Counted from the first letter of the stretch, positions 52,365 to 62,497 are shown. The stretch: 64,000 bases of DNA from Parabacteroides sp. TM07-1AC (GCF_003480915.1 NZ_QUKD01000015.1:77431-141430); one strand, 5' to 3'. The notes: generated by a model not told the origin, from the sequence alone. Numbers and translations: made by a program.

Positions 52365-54098
52365 ATGAAAAAATATAGCTTATTTATTGTACTGTTAGGA
52401 CTGCTCATTACATCTTGTGAAGATTTTCTTGACCGGGACCCGCTGGACAAGATAACAGATCAGCAGATGACATTTTCGGCAAAGGAAATGGAACTTTATG
52501 CCAATAAGTATTATGGAAACTTTCCGGTATTAGGGGGCGCGGATTACGGACCCTATGAGAGAGATAATGCCTCAGATAACTTGGTTTCCGGGTCGTATAT
52601 TTTTGATGCACAAATATCCGGAACGATTACAGTTCCTTCTTCCGGAGGCGGATGGGACTGGACAATGCTCAGAGGACTGAATTTCTTTATTGATAACTAC
52701 CATAAATCGCAGGATCCTATTTCTGAAACGGCTCCTTATATTGGTGAGATTTATTTTTGGCGTGCCTGGTTTTATTATGATAAATTGAAACAGTTTGGTG
52801 ATCTTCCCTGGATTGGAAAAGCTCTGTATGCAGATTCGGAAGAATTGTTCGATGCTAGAGTTTCGCGAACGGTAATAGCAGATTCTATTATTGCAGATCT
52901 GGATAAGGCAATCAGTCTTTTGCCGGAAAAGAGTGTGGCTACTTCCGGGCGAATTCATAAAGATGTGGCTTTGTTGTTTCAGAGTCGTGTAGCTTTATAT
53001 GAAGGTACATGGGAAAAATATCATAACGGAACGGCTTTTGGCGTTGCAAATTCGGATCCGGATCGTTTTTTCCGGGTTGCGGCTAATGCTGCACGGGCTG
53101 TGATAGATAAGGATGTTTATGCAATAGAACCGGTAGGAGGAGATAAAAGTAAAGGTTATTGGAGCTTGTTTAACCAGACAGACTTATCTACTAATAAAGA
53201 GGTTTTACTTTGGAAAAAATATGATATGGGATTAGGAGTCTATAATAACAGTCAAAGTATTTGGGGCGTAAGTGATAATAATACTGGAGTTTCCAAGTAC
53301 ATGGTGGAAGCTTATCTCTGTTCAGATGGTAAGCCTATCAGTATCAGTCCTCTTTACCAAGGAGACGATCTGGTGGAGAAAGAGGTACAGGATAGAGATC
53401 CCCGTTTAAGACAAACGATTTATCAGAAGGGGGATCCTCGCGTGATAGTGAACGGACAGGTGAGTGGTTCTTTTACTGTACCGGATATGACCTATGATTC
53501 CCGTTTGAGAAATACCACCGGCTATCAGTTATATAAGGGATGTGATCCAGCAGCTGTACATGAAGGCGGGTATATTACCGCAAGTATTATTTTCCGATAT
53601 GCGGAGGTTTTGTGTAATTATGCAGAAGCCAAGGCTGAGTTAGGTGAATGTAGTCAGAATGATTTGGATATCTCGGTGAACCAGTTGCGTGACCGGGTAG
53701 ACATGCCTCATATGACAGTTAATGTCGGTTTTGTTGATCCGAAGTGGGATTTCCCGGAACTAAGCCCGCTATTGAATGAAATACGTCGTGAGAGGCGGGT
53801 TGAATTTGCTTGCGAAGGATATCGCTTCGATGATTTAATGAGATGGGCGGCTGCTGATTTGATTAAACGTCCTATGTTAGGAGCGAAGATGAAACAATTT
53901 GCAGATATTAAAGATCAGTTTAAACCGGTTCTCGATCCGAGTGCAATACCTGTGAATGATGCAGGTTACATTGCTCCTCATTGGAATAGTCCGGCAAAGA
54001 ATGGCTGGCAGTTTGATGAAAAGAAAAATTGGTTGAAGCCGTTACCTTCAAATGAATTAGTTCTAAACTCAAATTTGGAACAAAATCCGGGATATTGA
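52365..54098 (+). CDS. SusD/RagB-family glycan-binding lipoprotein
   Basis: Surface lipoprotein of 577 residues working with the preceding SusC. Lipobox LLITSCEDF (Cys18), then FLDRDPLDKITDQQMTFSAK. The SusD fold is supported by EIYFWRAWFYYDKLKQFGDL, FRYAEVLCNYAEAKAELGEC (TPR part), INEIRRERRVEFACEGYRFD-like text (NEIRRERRVEFACEGYRFDD) and the tail LPSNELVLNSNLEQNPGY. Confidence 0.97.
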   Translation: MKKYSLFIVLLGLLITSCEDFLDRDPLDKITDQQMTFSAKEMELYANKYYGNFPVLGGADYGPYERDNASDNLVSGSYIFDAQISGTITVPSSGGGWDWTMLRGLNFFIDNYHKSQDPISETAPYIGEIYFWRAWFYYDKLKQFGDLPWIGKALYADSEELFDARVSRTVIADSIIADLDKAISLLPEKSVATSGRIHKDVALLFQSRVALYEGTWEKYHNGTAFGVANSDPDRFFRVAANAARAVIDKDVYAIEPVGGDKSKGYWSLFNQTDLSTNKEVLLWKKYDMGLGVYNNSQSIWGVSDNNTGVSKYMVEAYLCSDGKPISISPLYQGDDLVEKEVQDRDPRLRQTIYQKGDPRVIVNGQVSGSFTVPDMTYDSRLRNTTGYQLYKGCDPAAVHEGGYITASIIFRYAEVLCNYAEAKAELGECSQNDLDISVNQLRDRVDMPHMTVNVGFVDPKWDFPELSPLLNEIRRERRVEFACEGYRFDDLMRWAAADLIKRPMLGAKMKQFADIKDQFKPVLDPSAIPVNDAGYIAPHWNSPAKNGWQFDEKKNWLKPLPSNELVLNSNLEQNPGY

Positions 54099-54112
54099 TA
54101 TTCAATAAAATA

Positions 54113-54148
54113 TATAAAGGGGGATTTTTATATATATCCTCCTTTATA
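54113..54148 (+). terminator. Hairpin after susD
   Basis: TATAAAGGGGGAT pairs with ATCCTCCTTTATA (13 bp, one G-U) around a short AT loop; only a short T-rich tail. Probably an intra-operon hairpin that protects the susCD message or attenuates downstream genes. Confidence 0.55.
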
Positions 54149-54178
54149 TTCGTGACATTTTTTCTCAAATAGTAATAT

Positions 54179-56323
54179 ATGAAAAATATGAATTTAAAAT
54201 TATTATGGTTTTGGGGGCTTTTTCTTTTGTTATGTGGCTGTGTAGAAAAGAAAACGGTATATTTTTGTGGTAGTGAGCAGAGTGAAGTATTTCAGTTACT
54301 TAAAGACGAGGGATTCAAACTGGAAAGGTTTGACTCTCCGGAGGCAATGATAGAAAAAGCGACCAATGGTTCAGCTGCTGTTATCATTTGTGATACTTAT
54401 CCGGTGTCTCCTCTTAAAATAACACAAGAAACATACAAATTGGCACAACAGAAGAAGATCAAGGTTTATTTGGAATATCCGGATCTGTTGCCGGATATGC
54501 ATATTGAAAAAGAAACTTTTCATGCATCTTTGGAACGTGGAGTGATTACCTGTGATAAACTGGAGAACCTGAAACCAATGGATATTATAGGGATTAATGA
54601 TTGCTATACCCGTGTGGCAAAGGTGGATGATCCCTTGATTGTGCTGGCTCGTGTCGCAGGTTTTGATCAGGCTGAATATGGAATAGAAGATGTAGAGAGC
54701 TATCCATTATTATGTGAGAGAGAGAATATGTTGATCGCATTTACGAAACTCAGTAATTTTCGGACAGGTCGTTACGAACCTCTTGCCTCCTGGCAATCTA
54801 TATGGAAATATATCATTTCATTTGTAACGGATGATTCAGATTTTACCTTTTTAACAGAGTGGCCTTCTGATGTAAAACCGACTTATAGTAAAGGGCTATC
54901 TCTTCCGACCGATGCAGGAAAGAATATGATAAGCAGAGGTCTGGAATGGTTTTTCAATGGTCGTTTCTTCATTGATTCGTCATGGAAAGAACTACAATTG
55001 GAACGGCAGGGAGATGGATTAATGCCTGTAGCCCGTGCACTTCCGACTGATAGTAAAGTCGGAAATGGTACAATGGGGATTCTTGAAGGTCATGCCTCCA
55101 ATATCTATTATGATGGGGAACAAGATTTTCGGTATTGGCTCAGGGCTGATGTGCAGGGAGAAGTAGCGTTTGCTCTTGCTTCCGGTGGAAAGTTGTTGAA
55201 TAATCCAACTTATGAAGAGGTTTCAAAAAATTTGATGGAGTATGTTTTGAAAAATTCAGCATTTAGAGCTGGGAAAAGGATAGACCCTTTTAGTCCGGTT
55301 TATGGATTGATTGGTTGGTCCGATACTCATCCTTATGTTTTTTATGCAGATGACAATGCCCGTTTGGTACTTGGATTGATCGGTGCTTCAGCTTTTATGG
55401 GTTACGATCGGTGGAATAAGGAAATTGTAGAGAATATACTGGCTAATTTCCGCTTAAGTAATGTAAATGGTTTTTTCGGTAATGGTGGTCGCTTGGAGGA
55501 ATCTCAGGTTATGGAAAAGGGATGGCGATATTATGCAAAACGTCCTGAACTCGTGAATCCTCATCCTCATTTTGAGTCTTGGATGTGGGCCTGTTATTTA
55601 TGGCTTTATGACAAAACAGGCTATCAGCCGCTGTTAGAAAAAGCAGAAAAAGCTATCAGGCTTACAATGGAAAACTATCCGGATGGTTGGAAGTGGACAA
55701 ATGGAATCCAGCAGGAACGAGCACGAATGATACTGCCGTTGGCCTGGTTAGTACGGGTAAAGGATACTCCGGAGCATAGGGAGTGGCTGGATCGGGTAGT
55801 AAGTCGTTTGCTGGAGAATCAACAGGCATCAGGTGCGATCAGGGAAGAGTTAGGAAATAGTAGTACAGGTACCTTTGGAAAAGCTAAATCTAATAAGGAG
55901 TATGGTGTAACAGAAGCTCCGCTTATATCACATAATGGTGATCCGGTGGCGGATATGTTATATACTTCAAATTTTGCTTTTTTTTCGTTGAATGAAGCTG
56001 CAAAAGCGACAGGTAATTCTCAATATAAAAAAGCTGTAGAAAAATTGTCGGATTTTTTGATCCGTATTCAGGTAAAGAGTGACAGGTATGCTCATTTAGA
56101 TGGAGCCTGGTATCGTGCTTTCGATTATGACCGGTGGGATTATTGGGCCTCAAATGCTGATCATGGTTGGGGGGCATGGTCTACTTTGACCGGTTGGATT
56201 CAGAGTTGGATTATTGGTACGCAGGTATTGATTGAGGATGATACCAGTTTTTGGGATAAAACAAAAGATGTTGCAGTGAAATCTTATATGGATGAAGTGC
56301 TACAAACAATGTTCGAAAACTAA
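54179..56323 (+). CDS. Large lipoprotein, ThuA/GATase-like N-domain and alpha/alpha-barrel-like C-domain
   Basis: A 714-residue lipoprotein (lipobox LLLCGCVEK). Residues ~25-230 read like a Rossmann-type glutamine-amidotransferase-like domain (VYFCGSEQSEVFQLLKDEGF, AAVIICDTYPVSPL) without a clear catalytic Cys. From ~255 on it is helical with repeated aromatic motifs (GLEWFFNGRFFIDSSWKELQ, HPHFESWMWACYLWLYDKTG, NADHGWGAWSTLTGWIQSWI) typical of an (alpha/alpha)6 glycoside hydrolase or lyase barrel. Position right after susCD points to surface glycan processing. I do not recognise a CAZy family. Confidence 0.65.
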   Translation: MKNMNLKLLWFWGLFLLLCGCVEKKTVYFCGSEQSEVFQLLKDEGFKLERFDSPEAMIEKATNGSAAVIICDTYPVSPLKITQETYKLAQQKKIKVYLEYPDLLPDMHIEKETFHASLERGVITCDKLENLKPMDIIGINDCYTRVAKVDDPLIVLARVAGFDQAEYGIEDVESYPLLCERENMLIAFTKLSNFRTGRYEPLASWQSIWKYIISFVTDDSDFTFLTEWPSDVKPTYSKGLSLPTDAGKNMISRGLEWFFNGRFFIDSSWKELQLERQGDGLMPVARALPTDSKVGNGTMGILEGHASNIYYDGEQDFRYWLRADVQGEVAFALASGGKLLNNPTYEEVSKNLMEYVLKNSAFRAGKRIDPFSPVYGLIGWSDTHPYVFYADDNARLVLGLIGASAFMGYDRWNKEIVENILANFRLSNVNGFFGNGGRLEESQVMEKGWRYYAKRPELVNPHPHFESWMWACYLWLYDKTGYQPLLEKAEKAIRLTMENYPDGWKWTNGIQQERARMILPLAWLVRVKDTPEHREWLDRVVSRLLENQQASGAIREELGNSSTGTFGKAKSNKEYGVTEAPLISHNGDPVADMLYTSNFAFFSLNEAAKATGNSQYKKAVEKLSDFLIRIQVKSDRYAHLDGAWYRAFDYDRWDYWASNADHGWGAWSTLTGWIQSWIIGTQVLIEDDTSFWDKTKDVAVKSYMDEVLQTMFEN

Positions 56324-56333
56324 TAAAGTGAGT

Positions 56334-57731
56334 ATGAAAACGAAAATAAATTTTGGTTATCTTATTTTTCTTTCTGTGGTAGCAGCTTTGGGTGGTTTCC
56401 TGTTTGGATATGACACAGCTGTTATTTCCGGAACGATTGTTCAAGTCACCCACTTGTTTCAGTTGGACTCGCTGCAACAAGGATGGTATGTCGGATGCGC
56501 ACTTGTTGGTTCGATTGTCGGAGTTCTTATGGCTGGTATATTGAGTGATATGACGGGAAGGAAACGAACAATGATTTTTTCTGCCATTTTGTTTTCAGCC
56601 TCTGCTATTGGTTGTGCGTTCAGCACAGATTTTAATCAACTGGTCGTTTATCGCATCATTGGCGGTGTTGGCATTGGCATAGTATCTGTTGTCTCTCCTC
56701 TTTATATTTCGGAAGTATCTGTCGCAGCATATCGTGGGCGGTTGGTATCACTTTATCAAGTTGCAATTACAGTCGGTTTTTTAGGTGCATATCTTACTAA
56801 TTACATTTTATTACAGTTTGGGAAAGGTGATATTTCTTTAATGGCATCATGGTTAAATCGTCTGTTTATAACGGAAGTTTGGCGGGGAATGTTGGGTATG
56901 GAAACTTTTCCGGCTTTGTTTTTTCTTGTGATTATTTTCTTTATACCTGAAAGCCCTCGTTGGCTACTTTTGAAAGGGAGGGAAGCGGAAGCTTTTTCAG
57001 TTTTTTCTGAAATCTATCGTGATGGGGGAGATGTTAAGGCGCAGTTGAATGAAACATTATCTGTTATCCGGTGTGAATCAAAATCCGAATGGGCTCTGTT
57101 GTTTAAGCCGGAAATCCTAAAGATTGTGATGATAGGTGTCTGTATTGCTATTTTGGGACAGTTTATGGGAGTGAATGCTGTTCTTTACTATGGACCATCG
57201 ATTTTTGAAAGTGCGGGCCTTTCCAGTGGAGATTCTCTTTTTTCTCAGGTACTGGTCGGACTTGTTAATATGCTGACATCTATTCTCGCACTGATAATAA
57301 TAGATCGGGTTGGGCGAAAAAAAATGGTGTATTATGGAGTGTCAGGAATGATTGTATCCTTGTTGCTTATCGGTGGTTATTTTATATTGAATAGATCAAT
57401 CTCTATATCCAGCCTTTTTTTATTGGTATTTTTCTTGTGTTATATTTTTTGTTGTGCGATCTCTATTTGTGCTGTGGTATGGGTGCTTCTGTCGGAAATG
57501 TATCCTGCGAAAATCAGAGGACTAGGCATGTCTATCGCTGGTTTTGCCTTGTGGGTAGGAACTTATTTAATAGGGCAACTTACACCTTGGATGCTCTTGA
57601 CTTTGACACCGGCGGGAACATTTTTCCTGTTTGCGGTCATGTGTGTTCCTTACATATTAATAATATGGAAATTAATTCCGGAAACAACCGGTAAATCATT
57701 GGAAGAAATAGAACAAAACTGGATAAAGTGA
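56334..57731 (+). CDS. MFS transporter, sugar porter family
   Basis: A 465-residue inner-membrane sugar/proton symporter with 12 predicted segments. Signature motifs: GGFLFGYDTAVISGTI (TM1), GILSDMTGRKRTMIFSAILF (loop 2-3), YRIIGGVGIGIVSVVSPLYI and SEVSVAAYRGRLVSLYQVAI (TM4-5), FFIPESPRWLLLKGREAEA, DRVGRKKM and PETTGKSLEEIEQ at the end. Start set at ATG 56334, after the stop of the upstream gene; the longer frame overlaps it. It would import the mono- or disaccharides released in the periplasm. Confidence 0.94.
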   Translation: MKTKINFGYLIFLSVVAALGGFLFGYDTAVISGTIVQVTHLFQLDSLQQGWYVGCALVGSIVGVLMAGILSDMTGRKRTMIFSAILFSASAIGCAFSTDFNQLVVYRIIGGVGIGIVSVVSPLYISEVSVAAYRGRLVSLYQVAITVGFLGAYLTNYILLQFGKGDISLMASWLNRLFITEVWRGMLGMETFPALFFLVIIFFIPESPRWLLLKGREAEAFSVFSEIYRDGGDVKAQLNETLSVIRCESKSEWALLFKPEILKIVMIGVCIAILGQFMGVNAVLYYGPSIFESAGLSSGDSLFSQVLVGLVNMLTSILALIIIDRVGRKKMVYYGVSGMIVSLLLIGGYFILNRSISISSLFLLVFFLCYIFCCAISICAVVWVLLSEMYPAKIRGLGMSIAGFALWVGTYLIGQLTPWMLLTLTPAGTFFLFAVMCVPYILIIWKLIPETTGKSLEEIEQNWIK

Positions 57732-57840
57732 AAAAAATATGCTACGTGGTAAGACGGGATAGTGATTATCGTAGTAGTTTGGCTAGTTTTAGAATTAACA
57801 AAATCGGTATTAGTTGCTGATTTATATTGTAGTAATAGTT

Positions 57841-59355
57841 ATGAAAAATATTTCAAGAAGAAATTTTTTGAAGACAAGTGCTGTTATGGCAGCAGGTCTT
57901 ACCATTATTCCAGGTTCTGTATTAGGCAGAACTTACGGACATATTGCCCCGAGTGATAAATTGAATATAGCTGGTATTGGTGTCGGTGGTATGGGACGCC
58001 GTAATCTGGCAAATATGAATACGGAAAATATTGTTGCACTCTGTGATGTTGATTGGCATTATGCCGATAAGACTTTTAAGGATTATCCAAATGCAAAACG
58101 TTTTAAAGATTGGCGTGTGATGTTTGACGAGATCGGAAAGTCGATTGATGCTATCATGGTTGCAACTCCAGATCATACGCACGCCGGTGTAACAGCTCAT
58201 GCCATAACATTGGGTAAACATTGTTATACACAAAAACCGCTTACTCATTCTGTTTACGAGTCACGTTTACTTACCAAGCTGGCTAAGAAATATAAGGTGG
58301 CTACACAGATGGGAAACCAGGGTAATTCATTTGATTGGTGTCGTCAGATTACGGAGTGGATACAAGCAGGTGCTATCGGTGAAGTGTATGAAGTCCATTG
58401 CTGGACTGATCGTCCGATTTGGCCCCAGGGATTGATACAACCCAAGGATGCTGCCAAATGTCCGAAGACTTTGGATTGGGATTTATTCATTGGGCCGGCG
58501 CAGAAACGCCCATATAATCCGGTTTACACCCCTTGGAACTGGCGTGGCTGGTGGGACTTTGGAACAGGAGCGTTAGGAGATATGGCCTGTCATATCATGG
58601 ATCCGTTGTATTGGGCACTTGAGCTTAAATATCCGACCAGTGTTATCGGTAGTTCTACATTGAGTAATTTGTACTCTCCTCCCCATGCTCAGGTTGTTAC
58701 TTATACTTTCCCGGAGCGTCCGGCAAGAGGAAATGTAAAAATGCCGGAAGTAAAAGTTTACTGGTATGATGGAGGGTTGATGCCGCCTCGCCCGGAAGAG
58801 CTGAAAGACGGACAAATGATGGGTGATGAAAACGGAGGTATTATCTTTATCGGTACGAAAGGTAAAATCATGACAGGCTGTTACGGGATGAATCCGACTT
58901 TATTACCTGTCTCCGATATGGAACATTTTAATCAGCCTAAACCTACTATTGCCAGGATTAAAGGTGGTAATGGAGATATTTGGTCGACAAATGCCCACGA
59001 ACAGGATTGGATACGTGCATGTAAAGAATCTCCTGAAAACCGAACGGAAGCTTCTTCCAACTTTCAGTTTTCCGGTCCGTTCAATGAAATGGTTGTGATG
59101 GGAGTCCTGGCTGTACGGTTATCTGGATTGCAAGGATTACACCGTGGATTGCAATGGGACGGAGAGAATATGCGCTTTACCAATATCTCTTCTACAGACA
59201 AAATAAAGATCGTTACGGTAGATGATTTCAATGTAATAGACGGTGATCCTCGTTTCGACCGCCGCTTTGCTGAATTTAATGCAGCAGAAATGGCAAACGA
59301 ATGGATCAGGCACACTTATAGCAATGGTTTTTCCTTACCGGATATGCCTAAATAA
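57841..59355 (+). CDS. Gfo/Idh/MocA-family oxidoreductase, exported (copy 2)
   Basis: A 504-residue NAD(P)-dependent sugar oxidoreductase with a twin-arginine-like signal (MKNISRRNFLKTSAVMAAGL). Rossmann domain LNIAGIGVGGMGRRNLANMN; TQKPLTHSVYESRLLTKLAK carries the KP motif; C-terminal domain contains WWDFGTGALGDMACHIMDPL with conserved Asp/His. Start at ATG 57841; the longer frame adds nine residues in front of the signal. It lies 21 nt before a sugar isomerase gene. Probably makes or reduces 3-keto-sugars in the local pathway. Confidence 0.92.
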   Translation: MKNISRRNFLKTSAVMAAGLTIIPGSVLGRTYGHIAPSDKLNIAGIGVGGMGRRNLANMNTENIVALCDVDWHYADKTFKDYPNAKRFKDWRVMFDEIGKSIDAIMVATPDHTHAGVTAHAITLGKHCYTQKPLTHSVYESRLLTKLAKKYKVATQMGNQGNSFDWCRQITEWIQAGAIGEVYEVHCWTDRPIWPQGLIQPKDAAKCPKTLDWDLFIGPAQKRPYNPVYTPWNWRGWWDFGTGALGDMACHIMDPLYWALELKYPTSVIGSSTLSNLYSPPHAQVVTYTFPERPARGNVKMPEVKVYWYDGGLMPPRPEELKDGQMMGDENGGIIFIGTKGKIMTGCYGMNPTLLPVSDMEHFNQPKPTIARIKGGNGDIWSTNAHEQDWIRACKESPENRTEASSNFQFSGPFNEMVVMGVLAVRLSGLQGLHRGLQWDGENMRFTNISSTDKIKIVTVDDFNVIDGDPRFDRRFAEFNAAEMANEWIRHTYSNGFSLPDMPK

Positions 59356-59376
59356 TTCGAGAAAAATAAGTCAATC

Positions 59377-60231
59377 ATGAAAAAGCGATTATTCAATATG
59401 TTATTGTTTCTGGTTTGTGGTTTATTCTTCATTTCCGTGCAAGCACAGACTAAAGCAGAAAAAAACGGCTGGCGTTTGGGGATGCAATCGTATAGTTTTC
59501 ATCTGTTCTCATTGGCAGAAGCATTCGATAAAACACAGGAATTAGGTTTGAAATATATAGAAGTATATCCTGGGCACAAGTTGGGAGGTAAGTGGGGTGA
59601 CCTGGTGTTCGACTTTGATTTGGATACCCAAACTCAAAGGGAGTTGAAAGAACTGGCCGCTTCTAAAGGAATAAAAATTGTTGGAACCGGCGTATATGTT
59701 GCTGAAAAATCCTCCGACTGGGAAAAAATGTTTCGTTTTGCTAGAGCGATGGAAATGGAGTTTATAACCTGTGAACCGGCACTCGATGACTGGGATTTGG
59801 TAGAAAAATTGTCGAAACAGTACGACATTAACATATCAGTACATAATCATCCTCAACCATCTGATTACTGGAAACCAGAGAATTTATTACAGGCTATCTC
59901 TTTCCGTAGCCGTTCACTCGGTTCGTGTGCCGATGTTGGACATTGGCGCAGGGAAGGACTTGATCAGACAGAATGTCTGAAAAAACTGAGTGGGCGCATT
60001 ATATCCCTTCATTTTAAAGATATAGCAATAAAAAAGGTTGGAGAAGAGGGGCAGCACGATGTGATCTGGGGGACAGGTATACTTGATGTTAAAGGCATGT
60101 TGAAGGAACTGAAGGCGCAAGGTTTCAAAGGGATATTCTCGATTGAATATGAATATAACTGGGAAAATTCTATTTCTGATATAAGGGAATGCATAACTTA
60201 TTTCAATAAGGTAACAAATGAGATATTTTAG
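59377..60231 (+). CDS. Sugar phosphate isomerase/epimerase-like TIM-barrel protein, exported
   Basis: A 284-residue protein with a signal peptide (MLLFLVCGLFFISVQAQ) and an AP-endonuclease-2/xylose-isomerase-like barrel: RLGMQSYSFHLFSLAEAFDK, LGLKYIEVYPGHKLGG, ISVHNHPQPSDYW, CADVGHWRREGLDQ and ISLHFKDIAIKKVGEEGQHD with His/Glu/Asp metal ligands. Relatives act as hydratase/lyase or epimerase on 3-keto sugars in exported pathways. It follows the Gfo/Idh/MocA gene in the same operon and is followed by a terminator. Confidence 0.9.
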   Translation: MKKRLFNMLLFLVCGLFFISVQAQTKAEKNGWRLGMQSYSFHLFSLAEAFDKTQELGLKYIEVYPGHKLGGKWGDLVFDFDLDTQTQRELKELAASKGIKIVGTGVYVAEKSSDWEKMFRFARAMEMEFITCEPALDDWDLVEKLSKQYDINISVHNHPQPSDYWKPENLLQAISFRSRSLGSCADVGHWRREGLDQTECLKKLSGRIISLHFKDIAIKKVGEEGQHDVIWGTGILDVKGMLKELKAQGFKGIFSIEYEYNWENSISDIRECITYFNKVTNEIF

Positions 60232-60275
60232 TATTTAAGGAATTGTTTAATCGTTTGTACTTTATGATGAATTGT

Positions 60276-60310
60276 AAAAACTGGAATGTTTATTTGACAT
60301 TCCAGTTTTT
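60276..60310 (+). terminator. Intrinsic terminator after the isomerase gene
   Basis: AAAAACTGGAATGT pairs perfectly with ACATTCCAGTTTTT around a 7-nt loop and is followed by more T. Confidence 0.9.
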
Positions 60311-60315
60311 CGTTT

Positions 60316-60345
60316 TTGAGTATCTGTATTAATATTTTATCTTTG
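60316..60345 (+). promoter_or_regulatory. Promoter of the second GH20 gene
   Basis: TTG at 60316-60318 and TATCTTTG at 60338-60345, 19 nt apart; start near 60352, so the GH20 gene can be expressed apart from the susCD operon. Confidence 0.65.
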
Positions 60346-60415
60346 TAAAATTGTTGAATAAAGAATTTTATTCTGAAGGTGCGATTAATTATTGTCCAGT
60401 ATTAAATTTAATTCT

Positions 60416-62011
60416 ATGAAAACAAACTTGTTAATCTCATTGTTTTTAGTGCTTCTTTGTGCCTGCCAGGCTCCACCCGTTGAAGAGTATGCGGTTATTC
60501 CGCAACCTCAGGAAATCAGTTACACACCGGGCTTTTTCAAGATGGGGGAAGATCCGGCTATTTCTTATTCCGGTGATTTGAACAATGAAGCTCAATTGTT
60601 ACAAGCGGTTCTTTCCTCTGACTTTTCTGTGGAAGCAACCCTTAAAGATTCAGGGAAAGGAGACATTAACCTGATGCTCGATCCGACAGTTTTGCCGGAT
60701 AAACCGGAAGGTTACCAGCTGGAAGTTACTTCCGGTAAAATAAATATCAAGGCTAATTCTTCTGCCGGTATACTGAATGGTGTACAAACACTGCGTCAAA
60801 TTATTAAAGAGAAAGACGGAAAATATCTGGTTCAGAGAGCTGAAGTTACTGACTATCCGGCTTTTTCATGGCGTGCTTTTATGTTGGATGAAGGACGCTA
60901 TTTTAAAGGGAAAGAAGTCGTGAAAGATCTGCTGGATGAAATGGCTGGGTTGAAAATGAATGTTTTCCATTGGCATCTTACCAACGATCAGGGATGGAGA
61001 ATTGAAATTAAGAAATACCCGAAACTGACGGAGATCGGTGCTTTCCGCGATTCTTCGGAAATTAATCATTTTGGAAGTGATGTGTATGATGGAAAGCCGC
61101 ATGGAGGCTTCTATACGCAGGAAGATATAAAGGAAATCGTTGATTATGCGACTAAACGGCATATCACGATTGTACCGGAAGTCAGCATGCCGGGACATGC
61201 CAGTGCCGCTATTGCTTCTTATCCCTGGTTGGGTACAAGTGGTAAACAGATCAAAGTCCCAGGTAAGTTTGGTGTGCATTATGACGTTTTGAATGTTTCC
61301 GATCCCCGTGTGATGGAGTTTTTGGATGATGTGACGAATGAGGTTATCGCTTTGTTCCCTAGTCCGGTATTTCATATCGGTGGCGATGAAGTAAAATATA
61401 ACCAATGGAAAGAATCTCCTGCTATACGTAGTTATATGGCTAAGAAAGGTTTGAAAACGCCTGCGGAACTACAGATCTATTTTACGAATGAAGTTTCAAA
61501 TATGCTTGCGGCGAAAGGTAAGAAAATGATGGGATGGAACGAAATTACAGGAGATAAATTGCATGAATATCAGTCTGCCGAAGATACGAAAGATGTTGAT
61601 CAACAGCTTGCTAAAGGTACTATCGTTCACTTTTGGAAAGGGGATCCCGAACTTATCAAGAAAGCGATCGACAAAGGATATGACATTGTAAATTCTTATC
61701 ATATATATACTTATATCGATTATGATTATAAATCGATCCCATTATCCAAGGCTTATTCATTCAATCCGATCCCCGAAGGATTATCTCCAGAAGAACAGGG
61801 TAAGGTGTTGGGACTGGGTTGCCAGATGTGGAGTGAATTTATTCCGACGGTCGAAAGTATGAATCAGAAAATTTATCCGCGTATTGCTGCCTATGCTGAA
61901 ACCGGATGGACGGGGACGGAGAAGAAAGATTTCAACCGATTCTTGAATTCTCTCGGTCATTTTGTCAATAAATGGACGGCCGAAGGACTGGTGATCGGAC
62001 CGGTTGAATAA
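60416..62011 (+). CDS. GH20 beta-N-acetylhexosaminidase, single-domain lipoprotein
   Basis: A 531-residue exported enzyme (lipobox LLLCACQAP). GH20b domain then barrel: FSWRAFMLDEGRYFKGKEVV, NVFHWHLTNDQGWRIEIKKY, TIVPEVSMPGHASAAIASYP, and catalytic Asp-Glu in FHIGGDEVKYNQWKES. Unlike the GH20 at 26-28 kb it has no accessory domains after the barrel. Start at ATG 60416 gives a proper signal; the longer frame adds eight residues. With two GH20 genes in the window, N-acetylhexosamine-containing host glycans are plausible substrates. Confidence 0.95.
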   Translation: MKTNLLISLFLVLLCACQAPPVEEYAVIPQPQEISYTPGFFKMGEDPAISYSGDLNNEAQLLQAVLSSDFSVEATLKDSGKGDINLMLDPTVLPDKPEGYQLEVTSGKINIKANSSAGILNGVQTLRQIIKEKDGKYLVQRAEVTDYPAFSWRAFMLDEGRYFKGKEVVKDLLDEMAGLKMNVFHWHLTNDQGWRIEIKKYPKLTEIGAFRDSSEINHFGSDVYDGKPHGGFYTQEDIKEIVDYATKRHITIVPEVSMPGHASAAIASYPWLGTSGKQIKVPGKFGVHYDVLNVSDPRVMEFLDDVTNEVIALFPSPVFHIGGDEVKYNQWKESPAIRSYMAKKGLKTPAELQIYFTNEVSNMLAAKGKKMMGWNEITGDKLHEYQSAEDTKDVDQQLAKGTIVHFWKGDPELIKKAIDKGYDIVNSYHIYTYIDYDYKSIPLSKAYSFNPIPEGLSPEEQGKVLGLGCQMWSEFIPTVESMNQKIYPRIAAYAETGWTGTEKKDFNRFLNSLGHFVNKWTAEGLVIGPVE

Positions 62012-62118
62012 AAAAAATATTTTTCAAAGTGATTAAACTATTTCCATGTAACAAAGTCTATTATATCGAAGCGCTTCACAAACAGTTAAATATTAATTTA
62101 AGTAATAAGTAGTAGTTT

Positions 62119-62490
62119 ATGAAGAAGGTAATAGGATTGTTTTTGGTTATCCTGATTAGTACAGCAACAGTTTTTGCACAGGGCGGTGATCGCCAGGGAA
62201 AGAAGGGAGATCCTTCCAAACGTAGTGAGAAAATGATCGAAGAATTGAAACTCGATGATAAACAAGCAGCTGAATATCGTAAGGTGGAAGCTGACTTTAG
62301 AGAGCAGATGAAGAAAGAACGTGAATCTGTCAAAGAAGACCGTGAAAAGATGCGGGAAAAAATGACAGCTATGCGTACTGAAAAAGATGCTCAGATAAAG
62401 AAGATTCTGACAGACGAACAGTACAAACAATATCAGGAGAAACAGAAAAAAGCGGATAGCCCTCGTAAAAAGGGACATGGACGTAGATGA
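62119..62490 (+). CDS. Small exported Spy/CpxP-like helical protein
   Basis: A 123-residue protein with signal peptide (MKKVIGLFLVILISTATVFA) and a highly charged helical body (VEADFREQMKKERESVKEDR, MREKMTAMRTEKDAQIKKIL) ending in LTDEQYKQYQEKQKKA, which resembles the LTxxQ motif of Spy/CpxP. It matches the kind of small periplasmic protein called DUF4890 in Bacteroidales. Chaperone or metal-binding function is only a guess. Confidence 0.75.
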   Translation: MKKVIGLFLVILISTATVFAQGGDRQGKKGDPSKRSEKMIEELKLDDKQAAEYRKVEADFREQMKKERESVKEDREKMREKMTAMRTEKDAQIKKILTDEQYKQYQEKQKKADSPRKKGHGRR

Positions 62491-62497
62491 TAAAAAT

